64,000 bases of DNA from Teredinibacter haidensis (GTDB lineage: Bacteria > Pseudomonadota > Gammaproteobacteria > Pseudomonadales > Cellvibrionaceae). The number at the start of each line of letters is the position of its first letter. Within the stretch, counting starts at the first letter, position 1. This document shows, in pieces, positions 32,701 to 37,706 of the stretch. The position numbers and the translations under genes were made by a program. The notes beneath the pieces are model-generated. The model saw only the letters and a program-made list of their open reading frames with translations. It was not told the origin of the DNA and made no database searches. The DNA lies in contig NZ_CP060084.1 of assembly GCF_014211975.1 (NCBI RefSeq), positions 2,232,001 through 2,296,000 of the forward strand, read 5' to 3'.

Positions 32701-35306
32701 TCGGCATGATCAAACGTTATATTGCCACTTGCGCCCGCATTCAGGCTTGTGTACATGGCATTAGAAATTGATGTTATTGGCCCCACTGCACTCACGTCAA
32801 TTGTTCGTGTACTGGTAAATGTAGGGTCTACAAATGCCGTTAATTCCGCCGGTGTATAATCTCTCATATCACCAGCAGTGGTAATGGAAAGGTCATCCGC
32901 AAACGTGCCACCAATAATTATCGAATTGGCATCTCTGAAATAAGCTGAATTCCCTGAAGCGTCCTGATCTACTACAACCTGACTGAAGTCATGAGCGTAA
33001 CTACCCAGATCAATATCAGAAGGGGTAATACCAAAACCACCGGCGGTAGTTGCTATAAACGTATCACCGACAACCGTTATTATTCCTGTGTCACCAACAG
33101 GCCCGACAATGTCCAGCAGTAAATCCCCCGAAACTACTGAAGTGCCTAACCGAATAGCTTTTTTATCATACAAAGTTACATTGTTTGCAGTAACTTGCAG
33201 TATCTCCATATCCGTGCTTTCACCCTGAATATCAACATTACCGGCCGTTGTAATAGAAGTAGTGCCTTGAATACGCACGGCTCCATCAGCTGTCGTATTG
33301 GTAATATTGACATCACCGGTGAGGGCATTAAACGTCGCTGAATCACCGATTGTAATACCACCAAGCGTGAGACTGCCGCCAACATCTGTTTCAGAATGTG
33401 TCACCGTCAAAGTGTCGGCGATAATACTGCCCGTGGAAATGTTAATTTGATTATCCGCTGCAGCATCATCTCCGGTAATCGTTACTGACCCTAGCCCTGC
33501 ATTGATTAATCCATAATTAACAAAAGACGCAACACCAGCATCTCTATTACCGACATCTGCGGCATCATCGTTAACAACAAAATTTATATCGCCGTTATCA
33601 GAAGATATCAGCGCCTCTACGGAAATACTGCGCCCAGCCTGAAATGTTAGGGTTCCACCATCACCACCACCGATAGTAATGATTGTCTCTTGAATGGTAA
33701 TGTCGTTATTCGCTTGTAGCGTAACGCTGGTTCCAGTATTGCTAAGAGCCGTTATGGTATCCGCATCGATATTGCTATCACCCGCAGGTGTATCTGTAAA
33801 CTCATCGACATCGGTAAGGGCTGCGCTGCCACCTGATGTCACTACAATATTTTTAGGGTCAAGCAACAATAAGCCGCCTTCACCATTGTTTGCTCCCGCA
33901 TCGACCATACCATCAAAATATAATGTTTCTTTACCAGAAACCTCTACGAAACCACCATCGCCAGCGGTATCACCGCCACGTACTGAAATATCACCCCGAT
34001 AATGTGTGTGATCATCGGCCCAAACAATGACGCGACCACCATCACCGTTTTCACGTGCGCCTGCCTGAATGGTTGCGCCGCTTGCAACACGAGTTGTTTC
34101 GGCATTCAGTACATCGGCGTTAGTCCCCTGAAAATCGCCACCGACTAACACAGTACCGCCGCCATTGCGACCAGAGGCATCGATCGTTGCGCTGGATTCC
34201 ACTATTACTTCGCTTCCCGTAATTTCTACATGGCCGCCAATGTTCCCGCCAACAGCATCACTGGAAACATCTATCATTCCAGAGATTTGTGTAACTCCGC
34301 CATTACCGCTGGAAATGTCCACCTCACCTGCGATTACGTAACCAGCCTGAGAGGTTAGGCTAAAGGAACCATCTTCGTTGGCCACTAACGCATCCGCTTC
34401 GCGGTCTTCAATAGGAATTGCGCTTTCAATAAGACTTTGTGCCGCAGAAGCCAACATAAATACTTTGCCACCTTCAGCACGAATTAAATGTCGGTTAGCA
34501 ATCAATTGATTAACGGTACTCGGTTCAACCGCAATAGAAATTAAATCGTTGCCTACAATATTCAATGTGACTTTTTCGCCACCAGCCAGGGCGACGCTAC
34601 CCAGCATGGCACTAATAACGCCTTCGTTTTCTACCGTTGGAGCGAGTAGTGCAACATAGCCGCCATGCGCAGAAATATCCCCTTGGTTTAATACGCCATT
34701 TTCATTGCCATGACTGGTAAAATCATAATTTCCAGCGATAAAATCTTCATCAGCAATATCGCTTGTTGTTGCGACTAAACCACCCACATTAACCCTGCTT
34801 CCCGCACCAAAGGTTATGCCATTTGCATTTAACAAAAAAACCTGCCCATTGGCAGTTAACGAGCCATAAATAAGCGATGGATCATTACCCAGTACTCTAT
34901 TAAGCGCAACCGACGACTCGCTGTTTTGCTGGAAATTTACACTGGCATCACGACCAATGCTGAATGATTCCCAGCTTAATATGGCACGGTCAGAAGCCTG
35001 ATGAATATTGAGTGCGTTGTCACTTTGTGAAACCGAAACATCGCCATGCGTAACCTTTCCGCCGGTAGGCAAAGTCGTTGCATCGATTTCTTGCGAAACG
35101 ACTGTTTGCGGCGGCGGCAGGTGGATGTTCGGATCAAATCGATCAGCCGCCTGAACACCTCCCACTAACGACGAAGCCACCACACCTACTGCCGCACAAA
35201 GAGAATGTTTTTTCTTGGCTTTGGTTTTTTCCGACGCAACCACCCAAACACCTAAAGTCGCATTCCAAACACAGCGAAACACATGATTTAATGACGCTCG
35301 TTTCAT
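8775..35306 (-). CDS. Giant TpsA filamentous haemagglutinin-like adhesin (8843 aa)
   Basis: The product is a two-partner-secretion exoprotein. Residues 1-25 carry the extended signal peptide region (RCVWNATLGVWVVASE), followed by a signal sequence ending near GGVQA. A TPS domain (about 55-310) follows, with the FHA-type LLNANGITFGAGSRVNVGGL core that would be recognised by the TpsB at 35395. The body is a predicted beta-helix made of several repeat families: about 40-residue ITENNDITQ-type units (30.0-31.4 kb), a 123-residue unit (17.7-20.4 kb) and a 94-residue unit (14.7-16.4 kb). The C-terminal part has YDGTT/MBG-type repeats and an Ig-like end. It would be exported to the cell surface or medium for adhesion or biofilm formation. 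The start has GAGG ten bases upstream. It lies 88 bases after tpsB, so the two are probably co-transcribed. The frame is unbroken for 26.5 kb. Confidence 0.9.
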   Translation of the reverse strand: MKRASLNHVFRCVWNATLGVWVVASEKTKAKKKHSLCAAVGVVASSLVGGVQAADRFDPNIHLPPPQTVVSQEIDATTLPTGGKVTHGDVSVSQSDNALNIHQASDRAILSWESFSIGRDASVNFQQNSESSVALNRVLGNDPSLIYGSLTANGQVFLLNANGITFGAGSRVNVGGLVATTSDIADEDFIAGNYDFTSHGNENGVLNQGDISAHGGYVALLAPTVENEGVISAMLGSVALAGGEKVTLNIVGNDLISIAVEPSTVNQLIANRHLIRAEGGKVFMLASAAQSLIESAIPIEDREADALVANEDGSFSLTSQAGYVIAGEVDISSGNGGVTQISGMIDVSSDAVGGNIGGHVEITGSEVIVESSATIDASGRNGGGTVLVGGDFQGTNADVLNAETTRVASGATIQAGARENGDGGRVIVWADDHTHYRGDISVRGGDTAGDGGFVEVSGKETLYFDGMVDAGANNGEGGLLLLDPKNIVVTSGGSAALTDVDEFTDTPAGDSNIDADTITALSNTGTSVTLQANNDITIQETIITIGGGDGGTLTFQAGRSISVEALISSDNGDINFVVNDDAADVGNRDAGVASFVNYGLINAGLGSVTITGDDAAADNQINISTGSIIADTLTVTHSETDVGGSLTLGGITIGDSATFNALTGDVNITNTTADGAVRIQGTTSITTAGNVDIQGESTDMEILQVTANNVTLYDKKAIRLGTSVVSGDLLLDIVGPVGDTGIITVVGDTFIATTAGGFGITPSDIDLGSYAHDFSQVVVDQDASGNSAYFRDANSIIIGGTFADDLSITTAGDMRDYTPAELTAFVDPTFTSTRTIDVSAVGPITSISNAMYTSLNAGASGNITFDHADNDFGQISIGNANNVLINDVDDVEIYATDVQGSYSLTAGGAIWFDYAETVVVDAGFTISNTAGNIYLENYADITVGGDFSITSDVGLFYTGFDSDITVNDGDLIISSASTITLGEDSNIDVNDLDVSGTDGHLDFTAGGTITQNSGINDDGTITVDGTSDFTVTAADSDLLIGENGNNFAGTVTMDATGLGSYRDVDFRNENAGNAVLSGLESAGTLRNVTLYFDNATSVNLPGMTITEDLTVDVPNGAVTQANELIVSGDSYFDIDSAEDLTLTDADNDFNDIIVEQANDFSLVETDGFNFYSYSESGSWRGTDLTGNLTVTAGGNVTQTNSPYGVRVDGLASFTLGVNNLTLNNTDYNQWNQLQFVSANNVLLHTETDLEILTSTVSGTFELYSGTSSLDITQGGGATLTTGGNTTFRFFDSITLTNTGNSLGALYVDDNSSSSYGGTTAITEDDAITQYAAWETFYDAIVLVTEDDQAITLDQTSNSFGNMTITQVNNGAGSAGAVSINENNHITQGGAWTTHGNTTLSTTGRTYDLTLTNTSNVLGDLQVSVDDVTLNENDNITDFAAWTTDLTILNAYASGVSGDGNIVLDEAGNVMGDLQLTAQDVTITENSAITDYTTLWNTPGTVILNAGTAAISLNDTDNILGDIDINGSPSSVLITENNDITQSGSWVVGAAPVTLNARANDILLTESGNTLGNIAITIVDGTPTSVTITEDATITQASAWVIAGVPVTLNAENSNTITVTNASNVMGNLIVTGGAVNITEADNITDGAAWTTTGDTTLNAGSTGSTSIILDDASHVLGDLAFGGIPQAVTITENDDITQASAWSLENTPIVLSVSDNNDIILSQTANLLGTLDLTAGGTGNVTVVDTNAITDSGEWTVGGTAALTANNGGTLQDIVLDAAGPAGTIGTLQIVQAADVDASVDVDTLQVDAATNVTLTDSDEVDVNTSSATGLITIDADGHITQSGAITASQLLLVGDGFATLNNVGNDVTSLAAGFTGGALQYTDANNFALTTVGGTNGIGIGANDITLTSIAGSVTGLLDVSNSSTSLTVATGAALVLPNMVIDGFQDYTAGGLGITLGSNIQSTSAGTISFHSNVVANADLTIQSTDSNISFDGTFDGGGNIITVNAGTGTNTFTGAVSNMGATGDAQTAFNLTAGGTGSTFLSTLGANNGVTATGPVIFRDDVTLDNGTVGSTFAGQVTLGRAGGMNLSGFDTLRFSGGVVLENGPAEINSNNSLLTFENNAIQGPYDLTLDSGTAQLYGLDLVNSDITALDVTAQLLTIAASGLVIDGAQTFTATGGTDIQLLGNVESTSAGAITFNSPVDMLNSATPARAITSVDSAINFNDSVDGPLDLTVNSGTAATTFTGAVGGDSAIGDGAGASLILLGSGDTVFVSTLDANSGITSVGDVTFNGDVTLDDGDTASSLGGSVIFDGITFDGYDGLTVAGAVTLSTSAVTINTHDGDLDIQSTLNGSQDLSVDAGAGAVTFTGAVGGTTEIGDGTGAAMSIASTAAVDFQSTVEANSGIVASEATGSVTFQNDVTLADGDTATNLAGDAVFDGLIFTGYDGLTIGGDTTLSAAAVAFNTNNGAAFFTGTTDGAQDLIINAGSGAVTFNGAVGAGVGTEIGDGTGAAITVATSNTLEFTSTLEGNSGLVVSNAGGNAILRGDVILGDGDTGSNFAGTVTLDGLTFTGYDGFNIDGAATLSTAAVAIDSNGGALDFGSTINGTQNLSLTADTGSISVSGAVGQTNALSDITINAADAVTFSAVVSSANFDQTVTGTGAFTLDGLLTAETGTVTLDAVGLDLNAGIITSGQLIDLNAGAGGIDLAAGQALTTTAAVNTGAVSGAVDIDSNGSVSVAGDIDTQGATHVSTTGSEGGAVTLDVSGGASTITLAGDITTSGGATSDATADGGDAGNVAVNTAGGNINVQNIAVTGEGGIAGGFGSQGAGANVTFSDSVALQTGAATINSGDSTGNITFSGTVDGTQNLSLTAGTGSIDFDAAIGNSTALSALAIVSAANTTLDSTLDAVSYTQTAGSGTTTFSGLTTLSGGFDYTGQNLTMNAAMNATGTAEVTQTGTFTTGISGDISADAGFTQNGAGSNSLAGDVVTNNNGISFATAISLVGDVLMNSGAGVGDIVLTPTVDGGQNLSLTAGSGDVTLSANAGSSTKLTSLSASGADISLSDVESTGTQTYTASNSITTNSSYTSEGAAITFAGDLIAEDALTLSTTANAAGGATITFGGTLNSANAETNDVTLTAGTGNIDFDGAVGGTDALRDLLVNSATNVTADATLAASSYTQTAGSGTTTFSGAVALGDLFSFTGQNLTVNALLGTTNGTSVVNAGTFTTSASGDINAGAAFSQTGAGANSLAGDVTTTNDDLSFSTAVTLTGDIALATGAGNGTITLGSSVNGAQALTLTAGTGDATLSGDVGAASPLSSVAISAANIDLQDITSAGVQTYTATSAITTNSTYLSEGGAITFAGDVIAADALVVDTTDNANAGAAIAFNGTVNSATGESNAVTLTAGIGNIDFDAAWGAVDGMGAVVIGSAANVTLDSTFNGASLVQSAGTGTTTLVDNLTTRAVAGVNITNTNIVLDGLTIDAQTGDGAVRMAGAVTLNDDLTVSRGAGAVTFTSTLDSQAAETNNLTIDGTGGGSVAFTGAVGNSVVLDTVLIRDASAITAGSSIAVTNFGFEASSDVTLTNAGNDIDILAATLSSDAALTFVDADSLTIGDISDISGLNDGAGASNVTLSVGGLLDQSIGSLITLDGNLTIDTTAFDAANVSVTNADAGGTELGNTYVSGDFTLDSSGDITQSTGAYLRVGGDFTLPAGEFIEGGTSSNFFAGGSGVAAANEIRLNGVISLEMVGNDLRATDHNLNVETVIEADLAGGVLVISDAGGESITSAADVAAVTLTNDNLITGALSITTDGIYATGGVTNETGILQTTALDLPDDISFIVQQSASNTDGSIVAGEGLFVLDDAANVFAGTVNIDTENMNAQLAGEGSGATAIQLGNIEAAQLLLDVTQGATQAASTDIRADELVVRGSGAVLLDGANRIDDFAANVSDAFTLNISQTYTGALTTDVVSINPFDAGGAVSGIVTSDDAVNISSGVNLDITEAINSGTARTTITATNDLDIFLCSAASTCNSGLNINNTELALVSAGATRFVSQDDEDIYLSGITEAGTLNTGLVELISADDIAFATVGGAGTPGDNVFTSGIDAAANGDVTVSQTIATNGAQLDLSGLTVLVDDGATLDAEGGDITLVGDRSGFGSGYGVKIDDATAGTTTVRTSGAGSITITGTGGSVSSSQNAGVAIGSVSLGDRTSVLIETEQGNISITGTGGVFDAMLAQDETTSLGVWVSSSTLQTTDGGDITIVGTGSTSSTSEYGDRDGISVENDVLINTFVSVGAPVGSYGAISLTGTSYGSGEGVDFDDTPDVEIVAATGGLTVIGDNVDANGSGRGIDGDETILDSRGGAIVLTGNGSGASGDGIQLESATIGSATTTSVTITGTAEGASGDSDGVDFDTNSLTSAGAVSITGIGLADGDGIDIDDSYGADTFINAASLTLTGSAVDGTAVDIDNLQATTTAGDILIEADSTNADGVFLSDSTLISAADFRIKGVDGSSTVDAAQGGTDGVGIENTDIYAEATVRIVGEGGDHGVWVDSAFAGEDPIHIGSGTPGATTYTTDSITIIGTGTAEAGVLIDESNTLDSHTFAAGSVDIQGTSTGGNDVELADLDIDTTNGAIFIQGDTQVSGGLDFNTDTGAGDISFDATLNGTADIVLAAGTGGVDLQGDAGSTTALASVTAFAATITLNDVTTSGNQSYTAASITTNSRYVTEGGSLSFAGNLTLNDAMSVDTTNSGADAAGANITFTGTVDSQASEANDMTLTAGTAGDVDIQGNVGQASNGALGALQVVSANQVDMQNIVAGSLSVMAANIDLNSTTYDANTGAISLNGSIDLDLGAATASLTTANQNITIGSVSDAGSDSALSFDAGSGVLAASGVTGVTTLSVAQTGGASFSGDVAATTVTLTDTAGAIVFNGDLAADTLNTAAQGYSVSLLGGATVNTDTTFLNTGAVTLGDADTDSTTFSGGLDTTAASGTTVAGSVATTDTQMDLGAVTLAADAALTSGSAAINVASVTDGASSYSLDLGDSTQTGTITVAGNLTVNDLDTFASAYDLILNGAANLVDTDTTTLNTGNVTLGDADTDSTTFSGGLDTTAASGTTVAGSVATTDTQMDLGAVTLAADSSLTSGSAAINVASATDGASSYSLDLGDGTQIGTITVAGNLTVNDLDTFASAYDLILNGAANLVDTDTTTLNTGNVTLGDADTDSTTFSGGLDTTAASGTTVAGSVATTDTQMDLGAVTLAADAALTSGSAAINVASVTDGASSYSLDLGDSTQTGTITVAGNLTVNDLDTFASAYDLILNGAANLVDTDTTTLNTGNVTLGDADTDSTTFSGGLDTTAASGTTVAGSVATTDTQMDLGAVTLAADSSLTSGSAAINVASVTDGASSYSLDLGDSTQTGTITVAGNLTVNDLDTFASAYDLILNGAANLVDTDTTTLNTGNVTLGDADTDSTTFSGGLDAAAASGTTVAGSVATTDTQMDLGAVTLAADSSLTSGSAAINVASVTDGASSYSLDLGDSTQTGTITVAGNLTVNDLDTFASAYDLILNGAASLVDTDTTTLNTGNVTLGDADTDSTTFSGGLDTTAASGTTVAGSVATTDTQMDLGAVTLAADSSLTSGSAAINVASVTDGASSYSLDLGDSTQTGTITVAGNLTVNDLDTFASAYDLILNGAANLVDTDTTTLNTGNVTLGDADTDSTTFSGGLDSAAASGTTVAGSVATTDTQMDLGAVTLAADSSLTSGSAAINVASVTDGASSYSLDLGDSTQTGTITVAGNLTVNDLDTFASAYDLILNGAASLVDTDTTTLNTGNVTLGDADTDSTTFSGGLDTTAASGTTVAGTVATIDSQLDLGAATLTANTTLASGTANLNVSSTLNGAYNLLLNSAGTTTLGGNVGGMSELVSLTTNTGGTTNIGGSQLSFSGALTFNDAVTVDTDTVLMAGSITTGSTLSAGVNNLTLTTDAMTLGGNVSGSGDLVIQNETAATTIGLAGGAGTLNLDASEFGFLQDGFNRITFGNVNSGAITLGIGAGSVTLADTTVLNSAGAINAPGSLVLNGDSLQVSAGLDSELSDSISGTGDLQTVGAGELNLAAANTYAGQTIIGAGASLSVTNTNALQGTSDIANSGDLDVSGASDVVTTSLAGNGNLDLGGESLTLSNNAGEISGVISGSGGSLALDGGALTLSGANTYSGNTYVNGGTLTVKNNAALGTADGSTAVADGATLVLDGTSSDLILADALTLSGTGAAGGGALRNLAGNNTLNGAVTLGGDTLIESVTGDMNYGSTLDGAGAVTVNSLDAVVFSGVIGGSTALTSLTTDAGGSTSVTNVTTAGAQNYGDNVSLNGTYTTTDADVSVDGTTTLAGATDINAGSGDVTLSGNVNGAQTLAVNSSGSTTFIGDVGGSTALTSLTTDVGGDTTLHNVTTTGVQNYGDDAILDGTYTTTNAILSVSGTTTLSGATNVNVGSGDASFTGAVDGAETLTVNSSGSTTFSSDVGATTALASLNTDASGDVSLQNVTTTGVQSYGDDASLQGTYTTTNANLFVGGITSLADDTSVSTGSGNVSFTGSVDGAQTLMVNSAGSTTFASDVGGATALTSLVTDVGGDVSLQSVTTSGAQSYADDATLDGAYTTTDANLSIGGSASLAGATTVNVGSADATFMGTVDGAQTLVVNSTGSTTLIDAVGGTTALTSLATNAGGDVSAQSVTTSGAQSYGEDATLSGNYTTTNANLTVAGTTNLAGASSVNVGSGDVTFTGAVDGAQTLAVNGSGAATFISDVGATTALTSLSTNAGGEVSLQNVTTSGAQIYGNDATLDGTYTTTGANFNVSGSVNLAGDTNVTTGSGDIGFDSTIDGAQTLQATTTGDVTVSDAAGGMTALTSTHITGASISISDVDTTGTQTYTAGTIATNSTYRTDGSAVNFDGDLTINDELIVDTTNNASAGANVQVTGTLNSQASEANNVTVTAGTGTVAFAGDMGAGADGEVGDLLITSASQADLAAVNAASIDVTADNIDLNGTSYQASSGEIVFNGDVDLDAGSVATTIIANNQDITFENDVTSGASGATLTANAGTGNVAGQGVLSVHSLNAAGDSVVFNDENNSITTVTANVGSGGLSLRNNATLTVAAGGVSSTGGDIDMRNSAGNMVLDGTVSNAGAGDILIAAADNFINNAGASALDTNTGRWLVYSSNPGLDTRGGLTPDFKHYNADLFTVLPGSTDGQNGLIYEVSPEITVALTGSVERIYDATTNAPLLVTNYDATSGAIDGDVVTLNFPANGNFDTKNVGEDKNVTVDGLQIVSVSDGSAAVYGYQLSSSSANGDIGIVTAADLIVTGLVALDKEYDGTTAARINTAAASAQGIIGADDIAFVSATGAFDSEDAATGIGVTATSILLSGNDRNNYRLVPVTGLSADITPKVLDLTASAENRVYNGTVLATRQVSLIGDLVSGDDVSFTFNASYLDASAGQNKFIDVTDITLSGTDAGNYRVSGNSQAYADILPAELTVYVNNDARFVTETDAIGYNSVSYAGFVNGETSDLLSGNLVIERAGTQTTAGNYTDVLIGTGLDAQNYHITYEAGDYQIIGADTLLVRLNNASATYGVTASYDLAEARYLDGGSNSIVDLTSQVSITGNNLSLDDGIGGTASLTLSLLGASNSSAGEVNTGSYVVAATDIQSDSANFNEVSLLGNLSVTQRAVTVSGVAAQSREYDGTTDAVVDLAGVAFNNIVVGDDLAITATGEFTDKNAGDDKQVDITSEYSGADIANYFITGQATALATITPRDLTINGVTADNRIYDGTTAVSLNTDNISYAGLVAGDDLTLSVTGAFRNRNVGTNRVVDLSNSYTGADINNYTITGQLTTSANITPRDLFLTGTTGEDRTYNGTNILTSGLGYGELLGVLLDDEVNIVGFAEYDSANAGARTIELGTIALNGAESGNYSLNWSDGSGTITPATLTVIAQSDAKFVSEADSAGYGGAAYQGFVSGEDTSVLSGSLAINRTNSGVNAAGNYDDVLVASGFTSSNYTISYVAGDYNIVAADELLIRFGATTNTYGDDATYSVTEARYLDSGDSSIIDLTGNVVVAGNSVSLSDGFGGTASFNITPLSAQLSSAGELQVGNYDLGAADISVTSSNFDSDITVVGSQSVTARSVFISSVTADDRVYDGTTAANISLVDTGGLLTGDLVNVDFSGVFETRNAGTDLEVLLVGQFGGVDLRNYDIDSVSTTTSDIFARSLTVSGIDVADRVYDGTTNSTVLTSDMELDGLVTGDDFSVNVTGTFASRNVGTDINVGLISSYTGSDVANYAITDQLSTTANINTRSLTLSGLAALDRIYDGTTVVTVDSTNAVFDGLVSGDDLSLTVTGNLDTDDVGDNRTVTLSTLYEGADLNNYSISDQLLSYATISQREIIVSGLAGVDRIYDGTTDAAVDVSQVSFQGLVAGDDLAVASSGEFETRNVGSDLYVALTSTYSGDDVGNYRFVDQVSSIADITPRGLVVTDVIADDKIYDGTTSVNIDPALASITGLIEGDDVTIDLFGEFTSSNVGNDISVLLDGTFTGTDASNYSVSSESVASASISPRTITISGIDADDKLFDGSTSARLDLSQLVLDGLLSGNDVTFDFTGYFTNVNPGANRLVDLTAYAFGSDLNNYTVIEQQNATADIYPGVYTVGSRELAALDDAPYTARTLGSLQPEFVVGHYDKQHDFAVAVHAGYTLADTQAPVHFSMAEYTPVSVSVPVENSGGFTSAKKFDSLWVRSDRPFVIIFPEDTFKHSGEFVVEAQLADGSALPKWLEFNAADMQMYSASPKAQGDVEILLIARDQDGNTATSKIKVKVVQFEKGMDLASNR
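9330..13610 (-). repeat. YDG/MBG-type repeat region of TpsA
   Basis: About twelve units with the signature DR-x-YDGTT (variants KEYDGTT, RVYNGT, KLFDGST) occur at roughly 80-residue spacing. They are interrupted by two longer MBG-like units beginning DARFVTETD and DAKFVSEAD. These domains are common at the C-terminal side of large adhesins. DNA identity between units is low, so the array looks old compared with the 369-bp array. Confidence 0.8.
14740..16435 (-). repeat. Six 94-residue tandem repeats in TpsA
   Basis: Six consecutive units of about 282 bases encode DGAQTL-x-VNS-GSTTF, ALTSL-T, GGDVSLQNVTTSGAQSYGDD and NYTTTNANL-type strands, followed by a partial seventh. The units are diverged at the DNA level. 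Confidence 0.85.
17745..20440 (-). repeat. Nearly identical 369-bp (123-residue) tandem repeats in TpsA
   Basis: The marker GATGGCGGCAGAACCCGAGG recurs at 18040, 18409, 18778, 19147, 19516, 19885 and 20254, an exact 369-base period, with a partial further copy down to about 17745. Copies differ by only a few bases each (for example codons for TT, AA or SA after GGLD). Recent amplification or ongoing homogenisation by recombination is the natural explanation, and frame-preserving copy-number change is expected. Confidence 0.95.
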
Positions 35307-35394
35307 AATTCGAAAACCTCAATACTGGTTCGCCTACTTGGCGGATGCCTATTTTTTCTAGCTACCATTTTCTAAAGTACGATGTATTAGTTGC

Positions 35395-37191
35395 TTAAAA
35401 ATGCTTAGACACACTGATCCATACCGGCCAAAGTGTTTTTGAGCCATTGCTATCATTACCGGTAGCTTCATCCGCTAATGGGTTGTCACCAATTCGGCGC
35501 GCGATATCAATACTCGCTGAAAAATTGCTGGGGTGGGTCCAAAGTAAACTTGCCCCTATACCCTTTAGGTTAAGGGTATCTTGCTCTTGTGCTTGGGTTT
35601 CTTTTTGAATAACTTGACCATATTCAAAAAACCCCGTAAGTAAGATATTTTGATCAAATTGATGACGTACTTCGAGAGTAAAAATTGCCCCGCTATCGCC
35701 GCTGGCCTCAAGCACAGGGTACGCTCTCACCCCGTTAGGGCCACCTAAAGAAATCGTCTCTGAAGAATCGAGTTTGTCGCCAGTCACCTGTCCAATCAAA
35801 GAAGCCCACACATTCGTTTTGTCGGCGACTTTTTGTAAGCGACCGTAATTCCACGATAAAACCGAGTAGCTTCCCTCTGTTTCGGGGCCTAAAGCATCTT
35901 GAGCCTGGTTAGTGGCATTACCAGATAAATCTACATCACCAAATGCTAACGTGGCACCAAAATAGCTAATGCCACCTTTACCCATGCTGTCAATTTTATT
36001 GCCATTCACACCCAGATGGATTGCGCTTATGGATATGTCAGAAACGGTTTCATCTAACTGAGAGTTTTCGTAATCCCGCTGCTCAATTCGGCCAGTAACA
36101 TTGAGGTTCTGCCTTAACTGACGCAACACAGGGTAAGTGACACCAGCAGCAACAGTTACCGCATCACCTTTTGCATTTAGGTCTTCAAACTCTGCACCTA
36201 GTCGATAAGATAAAAACGACGCACTCACGTCACCACGTAAGCCATTTGCCATCAGTGGGTGCCCGTAACTAGCTCTGCCATACAGATTCCCTTCGGAAAA
36301 AAGACCGATAAGACGAATGTCATCGCCTCTGCGAAAAGGGTTTGCAATGGTTAACGAAGGCGTAACTCGCGTCTCACCAGTTGATTTAACACCGTGATTA
36401 TCAATACTCACCGCGCCGGAATATTGGGGCTCAGAAGATACATCCACGGAAACATCCGTTTCACCCTCATGCTCACCTGCAACCAAAATATTCTTGGCCA
36501 CAATCCCCGGTAAGTCGTTTAAAATCAATGTAGTACGCTCTAAGCGTTTTAAATCAAGGGTGTCACCTTGAGATTGGCCAGACGCAATAATGCGTTTCGC
36601 AAACCGAGAGGAAATAATCTCAGAATCAATTCGTTGACTATCTTGAATAACGGCCTTGCCGAACTTAGCCTCGACAATAGCAATAACTACCGTGCCATCT
36701 TTTATATTCTGCTTTGGGAGATACACTCTTACCAAATAGCCACTATCCTGGTAGCGTTTTGCTATTAAGCTCGACACATAATTTAGTTCCGCGAGACTTA
36801 GGACTTTATTCATCCAAGGCCTGACCACCTCAAATAACGCATCTTCGCCAAGCAGTGTATTACCGTAAAAATTAAACTGATTAATTGTCACTTCCGGTCC
36901 ACCGTCTTTTTCCGGTGGGGCGGTTGGCACTATGTCTTCTGGAACTTTGTTTTCCACAGGATACTTCTCTGCTTCAATCTCCTGCTGAATTGCACCAGCA
37001 TCCGGAGCTTGCTGAGCAAAAGCAGTGTGAGAACATAGAACCAATAAACCACCACAAACACCGCCAACCAAAGCCCTAGCAATGGGCTTAATATCACGGT
37101 TTACTATTGGCAAGCGGAATACGGGGTTGAAATAAAATGACGAGAAATACTGCCGATCTAACAGCGATATGTATTTTTGGAACGAAGACAT
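35395..37191 (-). CDS. TpsB outer-membrane transporter (FhaC/ShlB family)
   Basis: The 598-residue protein has a long N-terminus with a hydrophobic signal segment around residues 38-60 ending in TAFA-QQ. A proline-rich linker follows, then a POTRA domain (about 99-175; VTINQFNFYGNTLL to GTVVIAIVEAKFGK) and a 16-strand-type barrel. The barrel includes LGGPNGVRAYP, which matches the conserved VRGY/VRAY motif of loop L6, and the chain ends in a terminal Phe (SVSKHF), as outer-membrane proteins do. It would recognise the TPS domain of the adjacent giant TpsA and thread it across the outer membrane. The start ATG 37191 has AAGGGG five bases upstream. It is the first gene of a probable tpsBA operon; the barrel region is of usual length. 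Confidence 0.9.
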   Translation of the reverse strand: MSSFQKYISLLDRQYFSSFYFNPVFRLPIVNRDIKPIARALVGGVCGGLLVLCSHTAFAQQAPDAGAIQQEIEAEKYPVENKVPEDIVPTAPPEKDGGPEVTINQFNFYGNTLLGEDALFEVVRPWMNKVLSLAELNYVSSLIAKRYQDSGYLVRVYLPKQNIKDGTVVIAIVEAKFGKAVIQDSQRIDSEIISSRFAKRIIASGQSQGDTLDLKRLERTTLILNDLPGIVAKNILVAGEHEGETDVSVDVSSEPQYSGAVSIDNHGVKSTGETRVTPSLTIANPFRRGDDIRLIGLFSEGNLYGRASYGHPLMANGLRGDVSASFLSYRLGAEFEDLNAKGDAVTVAAGVTYPVLRQLRQNLNVTGRIEQRDYENSQLDETVSDISISAIHLGVNGNKIDSMGKGGISYFGATLAFGDVDLSGNATNQAQDALGPETEGSYSVLSWNYGRLQKVADKTNVWASLIGQVTGDKLDSSETISLGGPNGVRAYPVLEASGDSGAIFTLEVRHQFDQNILLTGFFEYGQVIQKETQAQEQDTLNLKGIGASLLWTHPSNFSASIDIARRIGDNPLADEATGNDSNGSKTLWPVWISVSKHF

Positions 37192-37706
37192 TGTTGCCCC
37201 TTACAAGCCTAAACAGCATTTGGCCAGCTGCTACAGCAAACTTGAGCAAGCAAAAAGACAGAAATAAAAAGATGAATGCCGAAAAGGATTTGTCACCTAG
37301 AACACAACCAATATAACTTTCAGCCATTAAGAGCGAAGTTGAAAGTAAACATACGCTGTACTCTAAGGTTTTCCCATTCCTATCCTAATTTATACAGCCT
37401 GAGAGTTTCGCTCATATTTGCAATTTTAAACGCCAATATACGGCTAAATGAAAGTACATTGGCTAGCTATGTTTACCTGAGTATAGACAGGAAATTGCAG
37501 ACTGCAGAAAAAGCCGAGTTACTCTAATCAGTTCTTATATTTTAGCTATTAACAGGCGGGAACCAAGCCACTATCGTTCATTTTAGATTGCTCCCAGGCG
37601 AGAGCATTTTAGCGCCAGTTGTAGTCATTTGATGACACCGAACACTCGCATAATTAACTCTGTCATTGATTATCAAAGCGTTCAAAATAACCACGAAAAG
37701 ACAACA
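37192..37706. other. Region upstream of tpsB, no gene
   Basis: These 515 bases should contain the tpsB promoter, but no convincing -35/-10 pair or regulator site was identified; a TATAAA on the minus strand near 37395 is the best -10 candidate. Short open frames here show no protein-like pattern. Confidence 0.5.

Noticed and set aside
9870..34002. Many plus-strand open frames of 60-240 codons across this interval
   Set aside because: They lie antisense to the continuous tpsA frame, repeat with its 369-bp and 282-bp periods and have Ala/Val/Pro-rich sequences typical of shadow frames.
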